A program made the position numbers and the translations under genes. A stretch of 21,363 nt of DNA from UBA5266 sp964610025 (lineage in GTDB: Bacteria > Bacteroidota > Bacteroidia > Bacteroidales > WCHB1-69), in NCBI GenBank assembly GCA_964610025.1, contig CAZSTX010000037.1:1-21363 (forward strand). The letters run 5' to 3'. Each line of letters begins with the position of its first letter. Within the stretch, counting starts at the first letter, position 1. This document shows, piece after piece, positions 7,406 to 14,661 of this stretch. The notes below the pieces were generated by a model. It was not told the DNA's origin, searched no databases, and was given only the letters and a program-made list of their open reading frames with translations.

Positions 7406-8774
7406 CATTATTTCATGTTTGGAAAATAAACGTATTCTTCTACTTGGATTTGGAAGAGAAGGGAAGTCTACTTTAAATTTTATTAATGAAAATATTCAAA
7501 ATGCAGATGTTACCATAGCAGATGCAAATGAAAAATTAGACATAGAAGCATTTAAAACGACAAAATATAAATTTGTATTAGGGGAAAGTTATTTGCAGAT
7601 AATTGATAATTATGATATAATCATTAAATCGCCGGGCATAAGTTTAAAAAATCATCTTCATTTAATTCAAGGAAAAAATATTACTTCTCAAACAGATTTG
7701 TTTTTGCAAGCATATCGCAATCAATGTATCGGAATTACTGGAACAAAAGGAAAAAGCACAACAGCAACCTTAGTGTATCATATATTAAAATCTTTACATA
7801 CTTCTGTTCTGTTTGCTGGTAATATAGGAATTCCTTTATTTGATATTATTTCTCAAATAGATAAAAAAGATAAAATTGTATTAGAATTATCTTCACATCA
7901 ATTAGAATTTATTCGAAAATCGCCTGCTATTAGTGTTTTACTTAATTTGTTTGAAGAGCATTTAGACCATTATATAAGTTTCTATGATTATCAATTGGCA
8001 AAATTAAATGTTGCACGTTATCAAAGCAGTAGCGATAGTCTTATTTACAATATAAATGATGATTTAGTAAATAAATTGTTGAAAACAAAAACAATAGCAT
8101 CAAAATTATACGGATTTTCTGATACCTACAATGAAACTGCGACTTGTTATGTGCAAGATAATTATTTTATGCTAAAATGCAATCATAAAGAAGAGAAACT
8201 TTTTGCTATTGACGATAGTTTCCCTTTAAAAGGGAAGCATAATCTACAGAATGTTGCAGCAGCAATCATAGCAGTAAAATTAGCTTGCCCTACATTAGAT
8301 TATCAACAGTTAAAAAGAACGATTGAAAGTTTTCGACCTTTACCTCATCGTTTAGAATATGTTGCTACAATTGATGATGTTGTTTTTTATAATGATAGCA
8401 TTTCCACCATTCCGCAAGCTACTATTGCTGCTTTGCAAGCCTTAGATAATGTGAATACTTTAATATTAGGAGGTATGGATAGAGGAATAGATTATACTCC
8501 TTTGAAACAGATAATTATAGAATCGGCAGTGAAGAATTTTATTTTCACAGGAAAAGCTGGTAAACGTATGATGCAAATGTGTCAACAACCGAAAGGTAAA
8601 AACTTTTATTTTTCTAATGATTATAAAAATATTGTTGCTTTGGCAAAAAAAATTACAGCAAAACACCATATTTGTTTGCTGTCTCCAGCTGCTGCGAGTT
8701 ACGACGCTTTTAAGAATTTTGAAGAAAGAGGTGAAATCTATAAAGCATTTATTAATGAAAATCTAAAAAAATAA
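7392..8774 (+). CDS. murD: MurD-type ligase (UDP-MurNAc-L-alanine:glutamate ligase)
   Basis: MurD adds glutamate to UDP-MurNAc-L-alanine using ATP in cytoplasmic peptidoglycan precursor synthesis. The 460 residues show the three-domain Mur ligase plan. An N-terminal UDP-binding Rossmann-like part has LLLGFGREGKST (16-27) and KSPGIS (79-84). The central ATPase has the P-loop GITGTKGKSTT (114-124), LELSSHQLE (164-172) and the candidate carbamylated lysine in QLAKLNV (K204). The C-terminal domain has YNDSISTIP (333-341), LGGMDRGIDY (359-368) and SPAAASYDAFKNFEERG (431-447). The last two motifs are typical of MurD. The loop NLFEEHLDHY (185-194) differs from the usual NITPDHLDRH type. It overlaps the upstream amidohydrolase and has no mra, fts or other mur genes beside it. 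A MurD paralogue with altered glutamate stereospecificity (MurD2-like) is possible; no MurL-like epimerase gene is present here. Confidence 0.88.
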   Translation: MGKNDIISCLENKRILLLGFGREGKSTLNFINENIQNADVTIADANEKLDIEAFKTTKYKFVLGESYLQIIDNYDIIIKSPGISLKNHLHLIQGKNITSQTDLFLQAYRNQCIGITGTKGKSTTATLVYHILKSLHTSVLFAGNIGIPLFDIISQIDKKDKIVLELSSHQLEFIRKSPAISVLLNLFEEHLDHYISFYDYQLAKLNVARYQSSSDSLIYNINDDLVNKLLKTKTIASKLYGFSDTYNETATCYVQDNYFMLKCNHKEEKLFAIDDSFPLKGKHNLQNVAAAIIAVKLACPTLDYQQLKRTIESFRPLPHRLEYVATIDDVVFYNDSISTIPQATIAALQALDNVNTLILGGMDRGIDYTPLKQIIIESAVKNFIFTGKAGKRMMQMCQQPKGKNFYFSNDYKNIVALAKKITAKHHICLLSPAAASYDAFKNFEERGEIYKAFINENLKK

Positions 8775-8785
8775 AACTTTTTTAC

Positions 8786-8793
8786 TACTTTTG
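8786..8793 (+). promoter_or_regulatory. Predicted -7 promoter element for pepE and downstream genes
   Basis: TACTTTTG at 8786-8793 is an exact TAnnTTTG match, 12 bases after the murD stop, giving a leader of about 50 bases that is very A-rich near the pepE ATG. No -33 TTG is visible at the right distance. It suggests pepE, the DHOD-like gene and mnmD form a transcription unit separate from murD. Confidence 0.5.
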
Positions 8794-8850
8794 CATTATT
8801 ATAGTTACGGAAAAAATAAAAAAAATATAAATTAAATAAAAAAAACAATT

Positions 8851-9609
8851 ATGAATTTATTATTATTCAGTAATTCCACGAATTACGGAGAGCCTTATTT
8901 AGCATGGGCACTTAGTCAGATAGAGTTTTTTTGTGAAAAAAATCAAATTAATGCTAAAAGCAATATTTTATTTGTTCCTTTTGCAGGAGTAAATGTGGGC
9001 GGCAAGGCTTATCCGGCAAGCTACGACTCTTATGAAGCAAGAGTGAAAACGGTATTTGGAAAACTTGGGTTTGTTAATTTCTCTTCTATTCATACCTATA
9101 ATAATAAGATAGAAGCTATTAATAATGCAGATTGTATTATTATAGGCGGCGGTAACACTTTTCATTTAGTAGCTGAATTGCATACTTTCAAATTAATAGA
9201 CACAATCAGAGAAAAAGTAAAAGCAGGTCTTCCGTATATAGGCTGGAGTGCAGGCTCGAATGTGGCTTGTCCTACTTTATGCACTACCAACGACATGCCA
9301 ATAGTACAGCCAAAAAGTTTCAATGCCTTAAACTTAATCCCTTTTCAAATCAATCCTCATTATTTAGACCCCCAACCCGAAATAGATAAAATGATAAAAC
9401 ATGGAGGTGAAACCCGTCAAGATAGATTGAATGAGTATTTAGCTGTAAATCAGAAAGCAAAAGTAGTAGGTTTACGTGAGGCAACTTCTTTATGGGTTTC
9501 AAATGGCAAAATGCAATTAAAAGGAGGTAAGAAAATGGTTGTTTTTGAATATAACAAAGAAGCAATTGAAATAGAACCTGGTTCGGATATAAGTTTTTTA
9601 TTAAAATAG
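8851..9609 (+). CDS. pepE: Dipeptidase E (alpha-aspartyl dipeptidase)
   Basis: PepE is a cytoplasmic serine dipeptidase of family S51 that splits dipeptides with N-terminal aspartate. The nucleophile elbow GWSAGSN is at 131-137 with Ser133, and Asp148 (TTNDMP) and His170 (NPHY) complete a triad. All three sit 13 residues later than the Ser120/Asp135/His157 described for the Salmonella enzyme, so the spacing is exactly conserved. GGGNTFHL (99-106) is another family motif. The 252 residues are slightly longer than enterobacterial PepE. No signal peptide is seen. It is 15 bases upstream of the DHOD-like gene. Confidence 0.95.
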   Translation: MNLLLFSNSTNYGEPYLAWALSQIEFFCEKNQINAKSNILFVPFAGVNVGGKAYPASYDSYEARVKTVFGKLGFVNFSSIHTYNNKIEAINNADCIIIGGGNTFHLVAELHTFKLIDTIREKVKAGLPYIGWSAGSNVACPTLCTTNDMPIVQPKSFNALNLIPFQINPHYLDPQPEIDKMIKHGGETRQDRLNEYLAVNQKAKVVGLREATSLWVSNGKMQLKGGKKMVVFEYNKEAIEIEPGSDISFLLK

Positions 9610-9624
9610 AAAAAAATAATAATT

Positions 9625-10620
9625 ATGGAAAGAAAAATAGATTTATCGTGTACATACATGGGACTAAAGTTAAAGTCTCCTATCATAGTAGGAAGTTGTG
9701 GGTTAACCAATGCTGTTGATAAAATACAGCAAATGGAAGACTATGGGGCAGGAGCTGTAGTGTTAAAATCGATTTTTGAAGAGCAAATTATTGCCGATAC
9801 GGGGCATGCCTACAAAGATTTAGATGATAATTATATTCATACAGATGCTTTAGATTATATTAGAAATTATACCGAAATAGCTTCGTATGAAAAATACAAT
9901 AATTTAATATCTCAAATTAAAAAAACAGTAAACATTCCGATTATTGGCAGTATAAATTGTGTGTCTGATGGTGATTGGGTAAATTTTGCTAAACGTATGC
10001 AAGATGCCGGTGCCGATGCCTTAGAACTAAATATCTCGTTATTACCAGTTGAATACAATAAAACATCAAAAGAATACGAAGAAAAATACATCCGCATTAT
10101 TAGTCATGTGAAAGAAAATATTACAATTCCACTGTCTGTTAAAGTAAGCCCTTATTTTTCATCTTTAGTCAAAATATTGCAAATCTTTAACTATAGCGGA
10201 GCCGATGCGTTGGTACTTTTTAATCGTCTTTATGAACCTGATATAGATATAGAAAATATGAAAATAGTGAGTGCAGGTATTCATAAAGAAGGAGCAGGTT
10301 TTCATTCCGTTTTACGTTGGATTTCTATAATGAGCGATCATGTTGATTGCGATTTAAGTGCTACCTCAGGAATAATGAATGGAAAAGATGTTGTAAAACA
10401 ATTGTTGGCTGGTGCTGCTACTACCCAAATAGTGAGTGTCTTGTATAGTAAAGGATTAGAATACATTAAAACGATAATTGATGAAGTTGCCGATTGGATG
10501 GGACGGCATCAATATCAAAAAATATCAGATTTTAAAGGGGAAATGAGTTATAAAAATGTTCAAGACCCCAATGTGTATTTACGCGTACAGTTTATGAAAT
10601 ATTTTGCTGGAATAGAGTAA
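9625..10620 (+). CDS. Dihydroorotate dehydrogenase-like flavoprotein
   Basis: The 331-residue protein has the FMN-binding TIM-barrel pattern of class 1 dihydroorotate dehydrogenases: LKSPIIVGSCGLTN (16-29), GAGAVVLKSIFEEQ (41-54), GSINCVSDGDW (108-118), DALELNIS (131-138), SVKVSPYF (171-178), ADALVLFNR (193-201), ATSGIMNGKDVV (246-257) and GAATTQIVSVLY (263-274). It matches a Bacteroidota group usually annotated only as 'dihydroorotate dehydrogenase-like', probably distinct from the true PyrD of the organism. The residues after LVLFN (RLYEPDIDIE) differ from standard PyrD, where the corresponding loop helps bind orotate, so the substrate is uncertain. It lies between pepE and mnmD with gaps of 15 and 3 bases. 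Confidence 0.85.
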   Translation: MERKIDLSCTYMGLKLKSPIIVGSCGLTNAVDKIQQMEDYGAGAVVLKSIFEEQIIADTGHAYKDLDDNYIHTDALDYIRNYTEIASYEKYNNLISQIKKTVNIPIIGSINCVSDGDWVNFAKRMQDAGADALELNISLLPVEYNKTSKEYEEKYIRIISHVKENITIPLSVKVSPYFSSLVKILQIFNYSGADALVLFNRLYEPDIDIENMKIVSAGIHKEGAGFHSVLRWISIMSDHVDCDLSATSGIMNGKDVVKQLLAGAATTQIVSVLYSKGLEYIKTIIDEVADWMGRHQYQKISDFKGEMSYKNVQDPNVYLRVQFMKYFAGIE

Positions 10621-10623
10621 AAT

Positions 10624-11292
10624 ATGTATCGAAAGCTATGTGTAACAGACGATGGTTCTTCTAGCATTTATGTTCCTCATTTAAACGAGTATTACCACAG
10701 TCTAAATGGTGCTATCAATGAATCATTGCATGTTTTTATAGGTGCTGGATTGCTTACTTTGTCGCCAAAACGTCAAGTGTTTAATGTTCTCGAAATAGGA
10801 TTTGGAACAGCTTTAAATGTCTTGTTAACTGAAGTGTTTACACGTGAAAATAAAATGATTAATTATACAGCTCTTGAACCTTTTCCGCTAAATAAAGAAG
10901 AAGTCGCATCTTTAAATTATTCAGAAGTTTACCCAAAAATTTCTAAAACTACGTTAATGAAATTGCATGCTATCCCTTTTGACAATCAATATCATACTGT
11001 TACGGATAATTTTCGATTAAGGATTTTTTCTGATTTTGTAGAAACTATAGTTTTTGATGCTGAAAATTATGACCTTGTTTACTTTGATGCTTTTGCTCCT
11101 GATATACAGCCACAAGTTTGGACAGAAGAAGTGTTTTTGAAGATATATCATACGATGAATGCAGGAGCAGTTTTATGTACTTATTCTGCAAAAGGTAGCC
11201 TAAGGCGGCAAATGGAAAAAATAGGATTTAAAGTAGAACGTTTAGAAGGATTTGCTAAAAAACGAGAAATGTTGCGAGCAATTAAGAATTGA
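10624..11292 (+). CDS. mnmD: tRNA 5-methylaminomethyl-2-thiouridine(34) methyltransferase MnmD
   Basis: This is a stand-alone homologue of the methyltransferase half of MnmC: it uses S-adenosylmethionine to turn nm5(s2)U34 into mnm5(s2)U34 in the wobble position of certain tRNAs. Diagnostic features in the 222 residues are YHSLNGAINESLHVFI (24-39), the SAM-binding LEIGFGTALN (56-65), an acidic adenosine-site region TALEPFPL (82-89), DLVYFDAFAPDIQPQVWTEE (150-169) and the C-terminal GFAKKREMLRA (209-219). The FAD-dependent oxidase half of MnmC is absent, as in other bacteria with MnmD alone. It begins 3 bases after the DHOD-like stop and ends 11 bases from the convergent LysE-family gene. Confidence 0.93.
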   Translation: MYRKLCVTDDGSSSIYVPHLNEYYHSLNGAINESLHVFIGAGLLTLSPKRQVFNVLEIGFGTALNVLLTEVFTRENKMINYTALEPFPLNKEEVASLNYSEVYPKISKTTLMKLHAIPFDNQYHTVTDNFRLRIFSDFVETIVFDAENYDLVYFDAFAPDIQPQVWTEEVFLKIYHTMNAGAVLCTYSAKGSLRRQMEKIGFKVERLEGFAKKREMLRAIKN

Positions 11293-11303
11293 TATATAGG
11301 AAC

Positions 11304-11966
11304 TTAAAAATTCCAATTTATAATATTAAAACTAATCAAGGTTTTGACTAATAAAAAAATAGCACATAAAAACAAAAGTATTCCAGCCACTTTGTTGATG
11401 ATAATGATGACTTTGGGTGAGAGTAGTTTTTTTATTTTATTAGCAAAAAATGCTTTTGTAAGATCGGTTGTGAAAATGATGGTAACAATCCCCAGCATAA
11501 AAGCAATGGCTTCTATATTATTGTTGCTGTTAGTTGTTCCTGAAGAAATAATAGATAACCATAAAATCCATAAAAAAGGATTCATAGTGTTTAAAAAGAA
11601 ACCTTTGATAATTTCGGTAAATACGCCTGTCCAATTGATTTTTAGTTTGATTTCTTTGCCAATGCTTTTGCTTTCTCCTGTCCGTTTATAAAACATATAA
11701 ATCCCGTACCCAATCATTATAAGGCTTCCACCAAAACCCAAAATTATTTGAAAAAGATTGTTTTCTAAATACTGTATTAATCCAAAGTAACAGAGTGACA
11801 TAATTAGAATATCACTAAAGGATATGCCAATAGCTAATTGTAATCCAGAATAAAAACCTTTACTAATACTTGTTTGTAGAATAGAAAATAGTGCTGGTCC
11901 TATCACGAAAACAAAAGGAAGTCCAACCAACAGTCCTTTTAATAATGAAAATAAAATAGGAGTCAT
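11304..11966 (-). CDS. LysE/RhtB-family amino-acid exporter
   Basis: The 220-residue protein is almost wholly hydrophobic, with about six membrane segments: roughly 8-30, 42-62, 72-93, 126-141, 152-172 and 186-212. The first helix contains the family feature GLPFVFVIGPALFSILQTS (15-33), with the GPA motif, followed by the GF.SGLQLAIGISFSD loop (37-52) typical of LysE/ArgO/RhtB exporters. A second conserved piece, KGFFLNTMNPFLWILW (121-136), also fits. Such proteins export amino acids or related small metabolites through the inner membrane; the substrate cannot be predicted. It is convergent with mnmD and has its own upstream promoter. Confidence 0.87.
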   Translation of the reverse strand: MTPILFSLLKGLLVGLPFVFVIGPALFSILQTSISKGFYSGLQLAIGISFSDILIMSLCYFGLIQYLENNLFQIILGFGGSLIMIGYGIYMFYKRTGESKSIGKEIKLKINWTGVFTEIIKGFFLNTMNPFLWILWLSIISSGTTNSNNNIEAIAFMLGIVTIIFTTDLTKAFFANKIKKLLSPKVIIIINKVAGILLFLCAIFLLVKTLISFNIINWNF

Positions 11967-12032
11967 AGGAGTGTTTTTTTTGACTATTTATTATTACTCG
12001 ATTTTATTATGTTTTAATTAAAATTTCAAATG

Positions 12033-12040
12033 CAAAAGTA
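12033..12040 (-). promoter_or_regulatory. Predicted -7 promoter element for the LysE-family gene
   Basis: Read on the minus strand, 12040 to 12033 is TACTTTTG, matching TAnnTTTG and giving a leader of about 60 bases. A run of ten A residues on that strand (12053-12044) lies in the spacer just upstream of it. No clear -33 TTG is present. The rest of the 11967-12122 gap is AT-rich with no gene or convincing terminator seen. Confidence 0.45.
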
Positions 12041-12122
12041 TTATTTTTTTTTTACTATCGTAATTATTGTTTAAAATTAAAATTTTTATATTAATTCATA
12101 GGATTAAAAAAAGTCATATACA

Positions 12123-14231
12123 TTAGTCATTTTTTAATCCACTACGTTGTATAAGAGCATTTTCGTTAGGTTTTCGACCTCTAAATTGCATGTATAGCTT
12201 CATGGGCTTGTCGCTTCCTCCTTTTGATAAAATATGTTCTTTAAATAAAGTAGCTGTGTTTTTATTAAAAATACCTTCTTGTTTAAATAATTCAAAAGCA
12301 TCAGCATCTAATACTTCTGCCCATTTATATCCATAATATCCAGCACTATAACCTCCTGCAAATATATGAGAAAATGCTGTGCTAATATTGCACCCTTCAA
12401 CAAAAGGTAGTATTTCGGTGTTTTTTGTCGCATTAATTTCAATTTTTTCCATAGGTTCGTCAACGGGTTGTTGGATACTATGCCATGTCATATCTAATAT
12501 GCCAAAATTCAATTGTCTTAAAAAAGAATAGCCTGCATGAAAATGATTAGCCTTATTTAATTGTTCAATTATTGTATTAGGAATGTTTTTTTTTGTTTTA
12601 TAATGTTTGGCAAATAAGTCTAAAAATTCTTTTTCGTTTGCCCAGTTTTCCATTAATTGAGAGGGCAACTCTACAAAATCGCGTGGAACACTTGTCCCTG
12701 ATAAGGATTGATAATGCACATTAGAAAGCATGCCATGTAAAGCATGACCAAATTCGTGAAGGAAAGTGCGAAATTCATCATAAGTGAGCAGTGTTGGATT
12801 ATTATTTGTAGGGGCTGAATAGTTGAAAACTAAAGAAACGAAGGGTATCATGTTTTCTCTTTTTTTATTGATAGATTGTTTTCTGAAAGAAGTCATCCAA
12901 GCACCATTTCTTTTAGTGTTGCGGGTGTAAAAATCTAAATATAAAATAGCGATGACATTTTTATTCTCATCAAAAACGCGATAAACTTCTACCTCTTTAT
13001 GATAAGCAGCAATATCGTTTGCCAATTGATAAGTTAATCCATAAAGTTGATGCGTTAGTTCAAATATACCTGCTTTTGTTTGCTGTAGTTCGAAATAGGC
13101 TTTGATTTTTTGCTCATCTAAACTGTGTTTTTTTATTTTTAACAAATTGGCATAATAAGCCCAATCCCATCTTTGAAGTTGCTCATTTAAAGATGAAAAT
13201 GTTTGCAGTTCTTCTAATTCTTTTAATGCAGCCGTTTTTGATATATTAATTAGACGATTAAGAAAGTTGAAAACAGTATCTTTGTTTTCAGCCATTCTCA
13301 CTTCTAATATATAATCAGCATAAGTTTCATAACCCAATAAATTGGCTAATGCTAAACGCTTATTGGCTATTTGACTTACGACATTCCTGTTGTCATAGTC
13401 TTTGTTGTGAAATGCTCTGCTGTTGTAAGCCTGATATAATTGTTGACGTAGCTCGCGATTGTCGGCATATTTCATAACAGCTAAATAACTTGGAGCACTC
13501 AAATCGAATACCCAGCCTGTCAGTTTTTTTTCGGCAGCTTTTGTAGCTGCTATTTGTATGTCGACACTGGGAATGCCTTTTAAATTAACTTTATCAGTAA
13601 TATGTAAATAATATTGGTTAGTAGCAGCCAATAGGTTGTTTTTAAATTCTAAATTTAGCTTTGAAAGTTCAAGCGTAAGCTGTTCATATTTTTTTTTGTC
13701 TTCTGGCGATAAGTTAGCTCCTGAACGAGCAAAGTTTAAATAAGTATTGTGCAATAGCATTGCATCTTCGGTGTTGAGGTTTAATAAGTCTTTCTTATCG
13801 TAAACCACTTTAATACGTTGAAATAATAATTCGTTTAAAGTAATATAATTTTGATAATCTGTTAATAAAGGAATGATTTCTTTTGCAATATCTTGTAATT
13901 CTTTATTAGCATCGGCTTCTAAAATATTAAAGAATATTCCTGAAATACGATTTAAAGCCAATCCCGATTCTTCAAGGGCAACAATTGTATTTTCAAAAGT
14001 AGGAATTTCTTTAGATAATGCTATGCTATCTATTTCTGTTTTTGCCTCTTCGATAGCAAAAATAAAAGCAGGTAAATAGTTTGTGATTTTGATTTTATCG
14101 AAAGGAGGTGTCTGATAGGGAGTGTCCCATTTGAGTAAGAGAGGATTGTATTCTATGTTTTGAGAATTTATTTGAAAAGGAAAGAGTGTCATTGTTAAAA
14201 TGATTATAATAAATATTGTTTTTTTATACAT
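12123..14231 (-). CDS. dcp: M3-family zinc metallopeptidase (peptidyl-dipeptidase Dcp-like), exported
   Basis: From the ATG at 14231 this is a 702-residue M3 peptidase, close to the usual Dcp/oligopeptidase A length. Residues 1-24 (MYKKTIFIIIILTMTLFPFQ...) form a signal peptide, so it probably acts outside the inner membrane on peptides, releasing C-terminal dipeptides if it is a true Dcp. The zinc motif HEFGHALHGML begins at about residue 492 (HEFGH 492-496), and FVELPSQLMENWA (about 520-532) carries the third ligand Glu. The tail has the substrate-binding HIFAGGYSAGYYGYKWAEVLDADAF region, cut here as IFAGGYSAGYYGYKWA, which is typical of Dcp. The frame extends six codons to a TTG at 14249-14247, but that triplet is the end of the -7 promoter element, so the ATG is preferred. 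Downstream on the same strand is the LysE gene, with its own promoter. Confidence 0.92.
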   Translation of the reverse strand: MYKKTIFIIIILTMTLFPFQINSQNIEYNPLLLKWDTPYQTPPFDKIKITNYLPAFIFAIEEAKTEIDSIALSKEIPTFENTIVALEESGLALNRISGIFFNILEADANKELQDIAKEIIPLLTDYQNYITLNELLFQRIKVVYDKKDLLNLNTEDAMLLHNTYLNFARSGANLSPEDKKKYEQLTLELSKLNLEFKNNLLAATNQYYLHITDKVNLKGIPSVDIQIAATKAAEKKLTGWVFDLSAPSYLAVMKYADNRELRQQLYQAYNSRAFHNKDYDNRNVVSQIANKRLALANLLGYETYADYILEVRMAENKDTVFNFLNRLINISKTAALKELEELQTFSSLNEQLQRWDWAYYANLLKIKKHSLDEQKIKAYFELQQTKAGIFELTHQLYGLTYQLANDIAAYHKEVEVYRVFDENKNVIAILYLDFYTRNTKRNGAWMTSFRKQSINKKRENMIPFVSLVFNYSAPTNNNPTLLTYDEFRTFLHEFGHALHGMLSNVHYQSLSGTSVPRDFVELPSQLMENWANEKEFLDLFAKHYKTKKNIPNTIIEQLNKANHFHAGYSFLRQLNFGILDMTWHSIQQPVDEPMEKIEINATKNTEILPFVEGCNISTAFSHIFAGGYSAGYYGYKWAEVLDADAFELFKQEGIFNKNTATLFKEHILSKGGSDKPMKLYMQFRGRKPNENALIQRSGLKND

Positions 14232-14246
14232 TATTATTTTTTTTTG

Positions 14247-14254
14247 CAAAAATA
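14247..14254 (-). promoter_or_regulatory. Predicted -7 promoter element for dcp
   Basis: Read on the minus strand, 14254 to 14247 is TATTTTTG, an exact TAnnTTTG match, only 15 bases upstream of the ATG at 14231. That implies a leader under about 10 bases. The final TTG is in frame with the gene and could be mistaken for a start codon. No -33 TTG is evident. Confidence 0.5.
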
Positions 14255-14414
14255 CAATTTTTAAATAGATGTAAAATGAAAATAATTTCTTAAATTTTGA
14301 TTCTTTATTATGTGAAATTTGTTTTTTTTTAGTTTTTTATATATGCAAAATGAATGAGTGTAAAATATAGATTTATAATATAGTTAAGTCGTAAAATAAA
14401 ATAAATGATGTGAG

Positions 14415-14433
14415 TTTTTTTTTTTTTTTTTTT
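14415..14433 (+). repeat. Homopolymer of 19 T residues
   Basis: The plus strand has 19 consecutive T residues, ended by G on the left (14414) and A on the right (14434). It is the longest homopolymer I saw in the window. It ends 12 bases before the predicted -33 element of the giant surface-protein promoter, where an A/T tract could bend DNA, contact polymerase like an UP element, or change length by slippage. Confidence 0.9.
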
Positions 14434-14445
14434 AACATATTTTTG

Positions 14446-14476
14446 TTGTATATGTAAAAAAAATATTATATCTTTG
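14446..14476 (+). promoter_or_regulatory. Predicted promoter of the giant T9SS protein gene
   Basis: TTG at 14446-14448 and TATCTTTG at 14469-14476 are separated by 20 bases, which fits the Bacteroidota pattern of a TTG-type -33 element and a TAnnTTTG -7 element. It is the only promoter in the window where both elements fit well. Transcription should begin near 14481-14484, giving a leader of about 180 bases before the ATG at 14662. Confidence 0.6.
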
Positions 14477-14661
14477 TGGCGACAATTCATTTTATTTATT
14501 ACATTTTAAAATAGATTGATTGTCATACTATTATTAAGGGTTGATTTAAATTTAAAATAAAATAAATGGGATAAATTTATATTTCTTTTCTTTTTTCGTA
14601 AAAAATCAAGTAATTTATTATTAATAAATAAAATTAAAATTAAAATTAAAAATTTCAAAAA

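Larger units (their letters stand above)
14255..14661. other. Intergenic region between dcp and the giant surface-protein gene
   Basis: About 400 bases of very AT-rich DNA between two divergent genes, with no gene or RNA seen. It holds a 19-T run (14415-14433), the predicted promoter of the giant gene (14446-14476), a leader of about 180 bases, and a (TTAAAA)x3 hexamer repeat at 14634-14651 just before the start codon. A short inverted repeat, GACAAT at 14481-14486 and ATTGTC at 14519-14524, lies at the predicted 5' end of the leader. Confidence 0.7.

Noticed and set aside
11293..11330. Possible bidirectional terminator between mnmD and the LysE gene
   Set aside because: GGAA...TTCC at about 11299-11314 has an internal mismatch, a tiny loop and no following T run in either direction, so I do not call it.
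12044..12053. A10/T10 run in the LysE promoter as a phase switch
   Set aside because: It lies in the promoter spacer, but no -33 element is recognisable and runs of this length are common in such AT-rich DNA.
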